The position numbers and the translations under genes are program-made. From assembly GCA_964446285.1 (NCBI GenBank), contig CAYUNT010000106.1, forward strand, positions 1 through 15,503: a stretch of 15,503 nucleotides of DNA, given 5' to 3'. Of this stretch, positions 1 through 6,937 are shown one piece after another. This stretch comes from CAYUNT01 sp964446285. GTDB lineage: Bacteria; Sumerlaeota; Sumerlaeia; SLMS01; CAYUNT01. Below the pieces are notes generated by a model. The model saw only the letters and a program-made list of their open reading frames with translations. It had not been told where the DNA came from and did not search any database. Position 1 is the stretch's first letter, and each line of letters starts with the position of its first letter.

Positions 1-308
1 GGGGGCGACAGCATTAGGCGGGTGGCGGTTCCCCGTTTGCTTCCTTGCCCTGGGCGCGAGGGGTTCTGTGGCACCCTCCTCCACTCCCAAACCAATAACT
101 CTTTCGCACTCCGCCCCTGCCCGTCAACTCATGATGCGCCAACATCAGGTAATGAACAGGTCTGGACAAACAAGGTGGCGATGGGTAAATTATTGCTGTC
201 AGGGGCGAGAAGGAGCACGATGGCATTTTTGCCGCTTTTTCCCGCCCTCGTAAAGCACCGTCGCAAGGCCTGAGCATCCATCAGGCCACCCCATGGGAGC
301 GTCCGACC
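1..308. other. Non-coding leader region, no gene supported
   Basis: Short open frames exist on both strands here, but they overlap one another, have no convincing ribosome binding site, and their translations are low-complexity and match no family I recognise. The only signal I would keep is the candidate promoter at 163-191. The stretch probably holds the 5' untranslated region of the dehydrogenase gene that follows, plus the end of an intergenic region that begins outside the window. Confidence 0.5.
163..191 (+). promoter_or_regulatory. Candidate sigma-70 type promoter for the dehydrogenase/reductase pair
   Basis: TGGACA at 163-168 and TAAATT at 186-191 are separated by exactly 17 nt. The -35 hexamer matches the consensus at five of six positions and the -10 at four of six. 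It lies about 118 nt upstream of the first start codon. No operator repeat is obvious around it. The match is moderate and could be chance. Confidence 0.3.
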
Positions 309-1367
309 ATGTTCCACGCAAAGGCTTACTCCGCCGCCAGCGCGGCTTCTCCTCTATCTTCGGCCAAAATCAACCGCCGCGCGCCGACCGAACGCGACGT
401 CCAGATCGAGATTCTTTTTTGCGGCGTCTGCCATTCCGACCTTCATACGGTGCGCAATGAATGGAGCGACTTCGCGCCGACAGTCTATCCCTGCGTACCG
501 GGCCACGAAATCGTCGGGCGCGTCGTCAAGGTCGGCGCGGCGGTCACCAAATACAAACCGGGCGATCTGGCCGCCGTCGGCTGTCTTGTCGATTCTGACC
601 GCGATTGCCCCAATTGCCAGGCGGGTTTCGAGCAATTCTGTCCGCACATGATTATGACTTACAACTCGCCCGACAAACACTTGGGTGGCGTCACCTACGG
701 CGGTTACTCAGACAGCATCGTCGTCGATGAGCATTTCGTCTTGCGCGTGCCCGCGAATCTCGATCTCGCCGGAGCCGCGCCGCTGCTTTGCGCCGGAATC
801 ACGACCTATTCACCCATGCGCCACTGGGGCGTCGGCAAAGGCAAGAAGGCCGGCGTCGTCGGCATTGGCGGACTCGGACACATGGGCGTTAAATTCGCGC
901 ACGCGCTCGGAGCGCACGTGGTTGTTTTCACCACGTCGCCGGGCAAAATCGAGGATGCCTTGCGCCTCGGGGCCGATGAGGTTGTCCTCTCGCGCGACGC
1001 CAATCAGATGGCCAAACACGCCGGGAGTTTCGATTTCATTCTCGACGCCGTCGCCGCCGATCACGACATCAACGCCTACATCCAACTGCTCGGGCGCGAT
1101 GGCAATCTGACCCTCGTCGGCGCGCCCGCGAAACCGCTCGGCGTGGCGGCCTTTCCGCTCATCATGGGACGCCGCAGCCTTTCGGGTTCGCTCATCGGCG
1201 GCATTGCCGAAACGCAGGAAATGCTCGATTTCTGCGGCGCGCGCAACATCACAGCCGACGTCGAAGTGATCCCCATCCAGAAAATCAACGAAGCCTACGA
1301 CAGAATGCTGCGCTCCGATGTGAAGTATCGCTTCTCGATCGACATGGCTTCGCTCAAATCCGAATAA
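309..1367 (+). CDS. Zinc-dependent NAD(P)H alcohol/aldehyde dehydrogenase, YahK-like
   Basis: Medium-chain dehydrogenase of 352 residues, expected to reduce aldehydes to alcohols with NADPH in the cytosol; from memory the sequence follows E. coli YahK along its whole length, including the C-terminal ETQEMLDFC and NEAYDRML segments. The catalytic zinc ligands are visible as Cys38 (CGVCHSD), His66 (PGHE) and Cys161 (LLCAG). The Rossmann nucleotide loop is GIGGLG at 185-190. The structural zinc lobe keeps Cys100, Cys103 and Cys111, but the usual first cysteine is Asp97 (DSDRDC where YahK has DSCKHC). Start chosen because GGGAG at 295-299 sits 9 nt upstream of the ATG. The aldo/keto reductase gene follows after 32 nt, so the two are probably one transcript, plausibly for aldehyde detoxification. 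Family is certain, physiological substrate is not. Confidence 0.93.
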   Translation: MFHAKAYSAASAASPLSSAKINRRAPTERDVQIEILFCGVCHSDLHTVRNEWSDFAPTVYPCVPGHEIVGRVVKVGAAVTKYKPGDLAAVGCLVDSDRDCPNCQAGFEQFCPHMIMTYNSPDKHLGGVTYGGYSDSIVVDEHFVLRVPANLDLAGAAPLLCAGITTYSPMRHWGVGKGKKAGVVGIGGLGHMGVKFAHALGAHVVVFTTSPGKIEDALRLGADEVVLSRDANQMAKHAGSFDFILDAVAADHDINAYIQLLGRDGNLTLVGAPAKPLGVAAFPLIMGRRSLSGSLIGGIAETQEMLDFCGARNITADVEVIPIQKINEAYDRMLRSDVKYRFSIDMASLKSE

Positions 1368-1399
1368 TCGCGCAAAACGCACACAGGAGAATCGCAACA

Positions 1400-2407
1400 A
1401 TGCAAAAACGCACACTGGGAAAAAGCGGTTTGGAGGTTTCGGCTCTCGGCCTCGGCTGCATGGGTATGAGCTATTCCTACGGCCCGCCAAAAGATAAACG
1501 CGAAATGATCGCCCTGATGCGGGCGGCCGTCGAACGCGGCGTCACGTTCTTCGACACGGCCGAAGTCTATGGCCCTTTCACCAACGAAGAACTCGTCGGC
1601 GAAGCCCTCGCGCCTGTGCGCGACCGGGTCGTCATCGCCACCAAGTTCGGGTTCGACGTCGCGCCCGATGGCAAACCGCGCGCAATGAGCAGCGGCATGG
1701 GCCTCAACAGTCGTCCTGAACAAATCAAGGCGGTCGCCGACGCCTCGCTCAAACGGCTCCGCACCGACGTGATCGATTTGTTCTACCAGCACCGCGTGGA
1801 CCCGGATGTGCCGATCGAAGACGTGGCGGGCGCGGTGAAAGAACTGATTCAGGCGGGCAAGGTCCGATACTTTGGATTGTCCGAAGCGGCGGTGCAGACA
1901 ATCCGCCGCGCGCACGCTGTCCAGCCGGTCGCCGCGCTCCAGAATGAATACTCGCTTTGGTGGCGGCGTCCCGAAGCCGAAGTGATTCCGGCGCTTGAGG
2001 AGTTAGGCATTGGTCTGGTTCCCTTCAGCCCGCTCGGGCGCGGATTTCTGACGGGCACAATCGACCCCACGACGACGTTTGAGCAGGGGGATTTCCGCAA
2101 CGCCATCCCGCGTTTCACGCCCGAAGCGCGCAGAGCCAATCAGGCGCTGCTCGATCGGATTGGCCAGATTGCCAAGCGCAAACAGGCGACGCTGGCGCAG
2201 ATCGCGCTTGCCTGGCTTCTGGCGCAAAAACCGTGGGTGGTTCCGATTCCCGGGACGACGAAGTTGAATCGCCTGGAGGAAAACATCGCGGCGGCGGCGC
2301 TCGAACTCACGCCCGCCGATTTGCGGGACATCGACGAGGCGGCTTCGAAAGTTGCCGTGCAGGGCGAGCGCTACCCCGAAAAACTGGAACGCCTGACCGG
2401 ACGTTAG
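1400..2407 (+). CDS. Aldo/keto reductase, NADPH-dependent
   Basis: A 335-residue TIM-barrel oxidoreductase expected to reduce aldehydes or ketones. The catalytic tetrad is complete: Asp52 and Tyr57 in FFDTAEVYG, Lys82 in IATKFGF, and His131 in YQHRVD. The N-terminal LGKSGLEVSALGLGCMGMS and the C-terminal cofactor segment PIPGTTKLNRLEEN (282-295) are typical of the YajO/AKR11-13 type group, and the length is normal. The start is supported by AGGAG at 1385-1389, 10 nt before the ATG. It lies 32 nt after the dehydrogenase and probably shares its transcript; both would act on carbonyl compounds. The substrate cannot be read from sequence. No clear terminator hairpin follows. Confidence 0.94.
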   Translation: MQKRTLGKSGLEVSALGLGCMGMSYSYGPPKDKREMIALMRAAVERGVTFFDTAEVYGPFTNEELVGEALAPVRDRVVIATKFGFDVAPDGKPRAMSSGMGLNSRPEQIKAVADASLKRLRTDVIDLFYQHRVDPDVPIEDVAGAVKELIQAGKVRYFGLSEAAVQTIRRAHAVQPVAALQNEYSLWWRRPEAEVIPALEELGIGLVPFSPLGRGFLTGTIDPTTTFEQGDFRNAIPRFTPEARRANQALLDRIGQIAKRKQATLAQIALAWLLAQKPWVVPIPGTTKLNRLEENIAAAALELTPADLRDIDEAASKVAVQGERYPEKLERLTGR

Positions 2408-2502
2408 CCGAAGCGCGCCACGCGGGCCGCCAGAAGAATAATCATAAAAACGGCAGATGAGACTTTGCAGCAGCGTAGCCGCAATCAATCTTTTTCCAAG
2501 CA

Positions 2503-2676
2503 TATCCGTCCGGGCGCATCTTGACACTTTTACTGATCCGAACCGCTTGTGCCCCCTCACTGCATTCGGGGTTCTGTAAAAGCCGTCCGGATTGCATCCG
2601 TATATGCAGAACCCAGAACGAAGTGACGGGGTTTCTTGCATATCGGTATTAGTATCAAGATGCGCCCTATCCGCCC
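2503..2676. mobile_element. MITE-like palindromic element with terminal inverted repeats and 9-bp target duplication
   Basis: The outer arms at 2512-2537 and 2642-2667 are complementary at 22 of 26 positions, starting with GGGCGCATCTTGA on each end. Inner arms at 2553-2576 and 2607-2631 are also largely complementary (each reads towards GGTTCTG), so nearly the whole 156 bp folds back on itself around a centre of about 30 nt that itself has a CGGAT/ATCCG hairpin (2588-2600). Immediately outside lie TATCCGTCC (2503-2511) and TATCCGCCC (2668-2676), an 8/9 match that looks like a target-site duplication. There is no transposase, so it would be mobilised in trans. An alternative is a dispersed extragenic palindrome or a transcribed hairpin RNA. 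Confidence 0.5.
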
Positions 2677-2805
2677 GGGAGAACGAATGGCTGTTGTTTT
2701 AGCTCAGAAGGCAAAGACAACCGCCTCGGTCGCTCGAACCACTATGCTTATGGAGATGGCCGGGTGGAAATCTTCGCAAACAGCGACGATATGGAAGGAC
2801 AGTAG
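2677..2805 (+). pseudogene. Short C-terminal coding remnant, possibly an H-X9-DG pseudopilin-like protein
   Basis: One plus-strand frame reads plausible protein (FSSEGKDNRLGRSNHYAYGDG, then RVEIF) and stops with TAG at 2803-2805. The pattern R-x8-Y-x3-DG-x-VE resembles the C-terminal H-X9-DG motif of prepilin-type proteins common in Planctomycetes and Lentisphaerae (typically RHxxGxNYxFxDGHVE). The motif histidine would be a leucine here, which is one base from CAC to CTC. No start codon or upstream body is present; the frame stays open across a hypothetical clean excision of the palindromic element back to 2479. The fragment ends where the antisense intron remnant begins, consistent with a gene broken by two insertions. 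The family assignment is tentative. Confidence 0.25.
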
Positions 2806-2814
2806 CACAAAAGG

Positions 2815-2940
2815 CAGCCGAGTAGCGAAGGACCTTGTGGCTTCATCCCCCTGTCAATCCGGACTTGCAGATTTCCCGTATCCGGCTTTCTTGAGGTCTT
2901 CACCTGGTGCATTCGCGTTCTGGCGGCAGCGTGACTCATC
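2815..2940 (-). mobile_element. Group II intron 3'-end remnant (domains V and VI), no reverse transcriptase
   Basis: Read on the minus strand, 2889-2856 matches bacterial group II intron domain V: AAGCCGG with the AGC catalytic triad, a GGGAAAT tetraloop region, and GCAAGTCCGG closing the stem. A conceptual frame through it gives RKPDTGNLQVR, a peptide that recurs in spurious ORFs called across domain V of bacterial group II introns. A G.U pair of the basal stem is disrupted (GGATT instead of GGTTT). Downstream, GGGGGA (2850-2845) can pair with TCCTTC (2833-2828), as expected for a short domain VI. Upstream (plus 2890-3060) I find no maturase, Zn/HNH or domain I sequence, so only the 3' end remains. 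The exact 5' limit and 3' splice site are uncertain. Confidence 0.65.
2856..2889 (-). ncRNA. Group II intron domain V
   Basis: A 34-nt catalytic hairpin in minus orientation. The CCGGA/TCCGG basal stem and the TACGG-GAAAT-CTGCA distal hairpin (one A.C mismatch, one G.U pair) are both formable, with the two-nucleotide bulge region between them. It is probably not active, because the rest of the ribozyme is absent. Confidence 0.65.
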
Positions 2941-3242
2941 ACTACGGGCCAGGCCGCATTTCACAAATAGGAAACGAACCCTTCGGAGTGCCGCTTTCAG
3001 ACCATGACCGGACAATGACCAGACGCCTGCCGCAGAAGGCAAATCACTTGACACTTAACCGTGTAACGTTCCATGCAAACTCTCGGATAGCGTTTGACGG
3101 CGCCCCCTGGGGCGCTTGCCAATCGCAATTTCTATCAGTTGTTGTTCGGAGATTGTCTTCATTTCGCGATTTTATTTCGCATGAACCCATAAAAAGATGT
3201 CTTCCGGCAAATCCTGATCCTGGAAATACAAGGTATAGTATC

Positions 3243-4382
3243 ATGGCTGAATTGCGCAAAGACCCAGTAATGGATCGCTGGGTTATTGTCTCGATTGAGC
3301 GCAGCAGGCGCCCGCAGGCATTCGCTTTTCCCCAGGAGGAACCTCAGGGGATTTTTTGCCCCTTTTGCCCAGGCAACGAACACCTGACTCCGCCGGAAGT
3401 CCTTGCCTACCGTCCGGCCACTTCGACGCCCAACTCGCCCGGATGGTGGCTGCGTGTGGTGCCCAATAAATTCCCCGCGCTCGAACGCGAGGGCAAATGC
3501 AAGCGCAGCGGCGAGGGGATGTATGACAAACTGAGCGGCGTCGGCGCGCACGAAGTCATCATCGAAGGTCCCGAGCACGATCTGTCCCTTGCCGATCTCC
3601 CCAAAGCACAGATCGAGGAGATTCTCTGGGCCTACCGCGACCGCACGCTGGCGCTTCGCAAGGACCCGCGCTTTCGCTATTTGCTAATTTTCAAAAACCA
3701 CCGCCGCGCGGCAGGGGCTTCCATCGACCATCCGCATTCTCAGGTAATTGCCCTGCCCGTGGTTCCCAAGCGCGTTCAGGAAGAAATCGCCGGCGCCAAG
3801 CGCTACTACGATTACAAGGAACGCTGCGTTTTTTGCGACATGATCGATCAAGATCGCCGCGATGGCATCCGCATGGTCGAGGAAAACGAACGCTTTGTCT
3901 GTTTTGAGCCTTTTGCTTCCCGTTTCCCGTTCGAGACGTGGATTGTGCCCAAGGAGCACGAGGCGCATTTCGCGGACATCCAGAAAAACGGCGTGACGCT
4001 CCTGGCGGAAATCCTTGGGCGAACGATGCGCCGCATCAAACGTGTGCTCGAAGACCCGCCCTACAATTTCATCATCCACACAACGCCCTTCGATGACGGC
4101 GTTCTCCCTCACTATCACTGGCACATCGAGATCATGCCGAAATTGACGCATGTGGCCGGATTCGAGTGGGGCACGGGATTTTACATCAACCCGACGCCCC
4201 CCGAGGTGGCCGCGAAGTTCCTGCGCGAGGTCAACATCGAAGACGACTGGGCAGGCACCGGAACCTCGCCGCTGAGGGAACTGTGGGCCGAGCCGACGCC
4301 CATCCCTGTGGCAGCTCCTTCCGCGACAGGCGCGAGCACCGCGCATATCCACGGCGCTCCCGAAGAGAACGAGGGGAAATGA
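3243..4382 (+). CDS. galT: Galactose-1-phosphate uridylyltransferase
   Basis: Class I GalT of 379 residues, exchanging UMP between UDP-glucose and galactose-1-phosphate in the Leloir pathway (the HIT-superfamily fold may accept other hexose-1-phosphates). Visible motifs: zinc ligands Cys39 and Cys42 (CPFCPGNEH), His112 (EGPEHD) and His163; the active-site HPHSQ at 163-167 with His165 as the uridylylated nucleophile; a second CxxC (Cys195, Cys198); and HYHWHIEIMP at 290-299. The open frame runs upstream to an ATG at 2907, but those 112 residues resemble nothing and cross the intron debris, so I start at MAELRKDPVMDRWV, preceded by AAGG (3230-3233). The last 30 residues form a Pro/Ala/Thr-rich tail beyond the conserved fold. 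No galK, galE or galM is adjacent, so it appears to be a stand-alone gene. Confidence 0.93.
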   Translation: MAELRKDPVMDRWVIVSIERSRRPQAFAFPQEEPQGIFCPFCPGNEHLTPPEVLAYRPATSTPNSPGWWLRVVPNKFPALEREGKCKRSGEGMYDKLSGVGAHEVIIEGPEHDLSLADLPKAQIEEILWAYRDRTLALRKDPRFRYLLIFKNHRRAAGASIDHPHSQVIALPVVPKRVQEEIAGAKRYYDYKERCVFCDMIDQDRRDGIRMVEENERFVCFEPFASRFPFETWIVPKEHEAHFADIQKNGVTLLAEILGRTMRRIKRVLEDPPYNFIIHTTPFDDGVLPHYHWHIEIMPKLTHVAGFEWGTGFYINPTPPEVAAKFLREVNIEDDWAGTGTSPLRELWAEPTPIPVAAPSATGASTAHIHGAPEENEGK

Positions 4383-4579
4383 GGCCGCGTTGGGCCAATC
4401 TATATCGATAATCCGGATCATTACATAACAACAGACTGAAGTGGAATGGCCTCTGCCCATGGGCCGCCTGCAGGAGGGCCTATTGCGCCGCGCGCTGATT
4501 GCCGCATTTGGCCACGCGAGGGGCTTGACGAAATGAGCGCGCCTTGCGTAGGTAATGTTCCGAGGTGAACTGCCAGGGC

Positions 4580-4637
4580 GGTGAGATATTTGATTTGGGG
4601 TTTGCGGAAATTCAAAGCCGTTTTTTCCGTTCTCACC
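4580..4637 (+). terminator. Nested inverted repeat with T-tract; possible terminator of galT or operator
   Basis: GGTGAGA (4580-4586) pairs perfectly with TCTCACC (4631-4637). Inside, GGTTTG (4599-4604) pairs with CAAAGCC (4613-4619, one bulge) and is followed one base later by six T (4621-4626), giving a weak intrinsic-terminator shape about 200 nt after galT. A competing stem CGGAAA (4605-4610) with TTTCCG (4624-4629) would sequester the T-tract. It could equally be a regulatory site, since it lies just upstream of the candidate promoter for the kinase operon. Confidence 0.3.
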
Positions 4638-4663
4638 AGCAAATTCGGCCTCTTGCGTCTGGT

Positions 4664-4691
4664 TTGAAACTGAAACGTATTGCCTTACAGT
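4664..4691 (+). promoter_or_regulatory. Candidate promoter of the three-gene signalling operon
   Basis: TTGAAA (4664-4669) and TACAGT (4686-4691) are 16 nt apart, matching the sigma-70 consensus at five and four of six positions. It would start transcription about 95 nt before the kinase start codon. It is weak, but the best-placed candidate in this gap. Confidence 0.25.
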
Positions 4692-4792
4692 ATCCGGCGG
4701 CTCGCGCCTGCTAATTTCCTTCACATCTTGAATAAGAAGGTCTCCGCGCCCCAAACGCCAACCCTGCAACGGTTCTCTTCGGGGGTATGCTT

Positions 4793-6937
4793 ATGATTAT
4801 CGTTACACTCATTCAGAACATCGCCCTGTTGGTGGCCCTTGCCGCGGCATATCAAGTAGTTGGAGGACGCCTGAGGCAAGAGAGCCTGCCATTCCAAATC
4901 ATCTCAGGTTTGTTGTTTGGATGCGTTGGGCTTGTGGGGATGATGACGCCGGTTCATTTGCAACCAGGCATCATATTTGACGGCCGATCCATCATTTTGA
5001 GCATTGCCGGCCTGTTCGGCGGCCCCATTGTGGCCGCAATCTCCGCGGTAATGTGCGCCGCCTACCGAATCCATCTCGGAGGAGGCGGGGCCATCATGGG
5101 GGTAAGCGTAATAGCGGAGTCATCTGCCCTGGGCGTCCTATTCTATTATTGGCGCCGCCGTTCGGGACGTTCGCTTGATACATTTTCGCTTTGGCTATTT
5201 GGATTGCTCGTGCATGTCATCATGGTCGTTCTGATGCTGGCGCTTCCCAAGGGAGCCACTTTCGAAGTGCTGCGAAAGGTCGGCCCGGCGGTTATTATTG
5301 TATATCCAGTGGCCACCATGCTGATTTGCCAGATTTTTCTGGATTACGAGAGACAGATTGAAGACCGCAAAGCGTTGCGAAAGGAACACGACCTGTTCGA
5401 GCGCATCGCGCAAACCAGCCCAACAGGCATTACTTTGGTGGATTCCAGAGGCCGGATCACCTTTGCCAACCAAACCGCCGAGAAAATTCTGGGCCTGAGC
5501 CGCACAGAAATCAGCCAGCGCACTTATAATGATCCATCGTGGCATATCGTGGATATGCGCGGCAATCCTATACCGGATGAAGAACTTCCTTTTCGCCGTG
5601 TTGTGAATTCCAGGGCGCCAGTGCAGGATATACAGCACGGAATCGAATGGCCAGATGGCCGCCGCGTGCTTTTGTCCGTAAACGCCACGCCTCTCCTTGA
5701 TGAATCGGGCGAAACAACTGGAATAATCGCGTGCATTAGCGACATTACCGAACGCGTGCAAAGCGAAGAGGCGTTGCGCAGGAGCGAAGAACGCTATCGT
5801 TCTTTGTTCTCCTCTCTGGATTCCGCCGTCGCTTTGCATCAGATCATCCGCGACGAAAACGGCGTCCCGTGCAATTATCGCTTCCTTGAAGTGAATCGAG
5901 CATTTGAGGCAATAACTGGTCTCAAGGCGGAGAGCTTGATTGGAAAGGCAGTTTTGGAGGTGCTCCCCAGTACCGAAGCGTCCTGGGTTGAACGGTATGG
6001 CCAAGTGGCGGATACGGGCGAGACAATCCATTTTGAAGAATATAGCAAAGAACTTGGCAGGCATTACACCGTAACCGCTTATCGCCCTCAACCTGAGCAA
6101 TTCGCCGTTATATTTACCGACGTTACTGAGCGAAAGCGCATCGAGCAGGAAATTCGGGAACTAAACGAGCAACTTGAACAGCGGGTCCGGTCGCGGACGG
6201 CGGAATTGGAAGAAGCCAACAGGGAACTGGAGGCCTTTGCCTATTCCGTATCTCACGACCTGCGGGCGCCCCTGCGCGCGATTCTCGGTTTCGCCGAAAT
6301 TATCGCCCGCCGCCATCGCTCGTCGCTGAACGAAGAAGGGCAGCATTACTTCAACAACATTGTGGAAGCCGGACACCAGATGAGCCGCCTGATCGACGAC
6401 CTTCTGAAGTATTCCCGCCTGGGCCGCAAAGCCATCCAGCCTGAACGCATTTCTCTGGCGGAAATAATCAACTCGATTGTGGGAAATTTCCGCCAGAAGA
6501 TCGAGGAAATTGGCGCGCGGCTGATCCTGCCTTCGGACGCGCCTGAGATTCTGACGGACCCGACGCTTCTTGGCATGATTCTGGGAAATCTGCTCGATAA
6601 CGCCCTGAAATACCGCTGCGAAAACGCGCCGCCAGAAATCGAATTCGCATGGGCCGCCGAGGGAGAAGCCTTGCACATTTCCGTCCGGGACAACGGCATT
6701 GGCATTGCGCCCGAACACCATGAAAAGATTTTTGAGATTTTCCAGCGCCTTCAACCCCAGTCCAAATGCCCTGGAACGGGAATCGGTCTCGGACTGGTTA
6801 AAAAGGCCGCATCTCTTTTAGGCGGAAGCATCCGCGTGGAATCCGCACCCGGACAAGGAAGCACTTTCCATATTGCGCTGCCTCACGCCTTATGCGGATC
6901 ATCCCATGACAGGAAAGAACAGGAGCCAGCCACATGA
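4793..6937 (+). CDS. Membrane sensor histidine kinase: 5TM LytS-type sensor, two PAS, Cph1-like kinase core
   Basis: Numbering below is from the ATG at 4787. I prefer the ATG at 4793 because GGGGG (4781-4785) is then 7 nt upstream, whereas it would be 1 nt from 4787. Residues about 1-190 form the five-helix 5TM-5TMR_LYT sensor, with its signature around 56-105 (HLQPGIIFDGRSII, LFGGP, AYRIHLGG). Two PAS domains follow (about 201-322 and 336-448), each ending in an ITER/VTER linker. A coiled coil (449-478) leads to HisKA with phosphoacceptor His490 (SHDLRAPLRAILGFAEI) and a complete HATPase: N box Asn605, G1 DNGIGI at 635-640, G2 GTGIGLGL at 663-670. This core resembles Cph1/bacteriophytochrome kinases, which pair with Rcp1-type regulators, and the next gene is one, overlapping by 4 nt. 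The ligand is unknown. Confidence 0.93.
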   Translation: MIIVTLIQNIALLVALAAAYQVVGGRLRQESLPFQIISGLLFGCVGLVGMMTPVHLQPGIIFDGRSIILSIAGLFGGPIVAAISAVMCAAYRIHLGGGGAIMGVSVIAESSALGVLFYYWRRRSGRSLDTFSLWLFGLLVHVIMVVLMLALPKGATFEVLRKVGPAVIIVYPVATMLICQIFLDYERQIEDRKALRKEHDLFERIAQTSPTGITLVDSRGRITFANQTAEKILGLSRTEISQRTYNDPSWHIVDMRGNPIPDEELPFRRVVNSRAPVQDIQHGIEWPDGRRVLLSVNATPLLDESGETTGIIACISDITERVQSEEALRRSEERYRSLFSSLDSAVALHQIIRDENGVPCNYRFLEVNRAFEAITGLKAESLIGKAVLEVLPSTEASWVERYGQVADTGETIHFEEYSKELGRHYTVTAYRPQPEQFAVIFTDVTERKRIEQEIRELNEQLEQRVRSRTAELEEANRELEAFAYSVSHDLRAPLRAILGFAEIIARRHRSSLNEEGQHYFNNIVEAGHQMSRLIDDLLKYSRLGRKAIQPERISLAEIINSIVGNFRQKIEEIGARLILPSDAPEILTDPTLLGMILGNLLDNALKYRCENAPPEIEFAWAAEGEALHISVRDNGIGIAPEHHEKIFEIFQRLQPQSKCPGTGIGLGLVKKAASLLGGSIRVESAPGQGSTFHIALPHALCGSSHDRKEQEPAT

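Larger units (their letters stand above)
2408..3242. other. 835-bp gap without an intact gene; mobile-element debris
   Basis: No open frame here looks like an intact gene. In order it holds about 95 nt without signal, a palindromic MITE-like element (2512-2667) with flanking direct repeats, a short coding remnant (2677-2805), the 3' end of a group II intron in minus orientation (about 2815-2940), and a featureless stretch leading to galT. A TTGACA at 3048-3053 could be a -35 box for galT, but I see no acceptable -10 at the right distance. Confidence 0.6.
4383..4786. other. 404-bp intergenic region between galT and the signalling operon
   Basis: No convincing gene on either strand. It contains a nested inverted repeat with a T6 tract (4580-4637) and a weak promoter-like pair (4664-4691). 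The short palindrome GCCCATGGGC near 4458 is noted without interpretation. Confidence 0.5.

Noticed and set aside
14..277. Minus-strand 87-codon frame upstream and divergent from the dehydrogenase
   Set aside because: It could have been a divergent regulator, but it has no helix-turn-helix, a poor ribosome binding site and an improbable composition.
810..1490. Minus-strand open frame of 226 codons opposite the dehydrogenase
   Set aside because: It is antisense to a certain gene and spans its end, without a ribosome binding site or a recognisable domain.
2003..2641. Minus-strand 212-codon frame across the reductase end and the palindrome
   Set aside because: Its N-terminal part is only a translation of the palindromic element, and the remainder is antisense to the aldo/keto reductase.
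3048..3075. Perfect TTGACA as galT promoter
   Set aside because: No hexamer with more than three matches to TATAAT lies 15-18 nt downstream.
2907..3242. 112-residue N-terminal extension of galT in the same frame
   Set aside because: It has no similarity to GalT or anything I recognise, crosses the intron remnant area, and the MAELRKDPVMDRWV start at 3243 fits the family's usual N-terminus.
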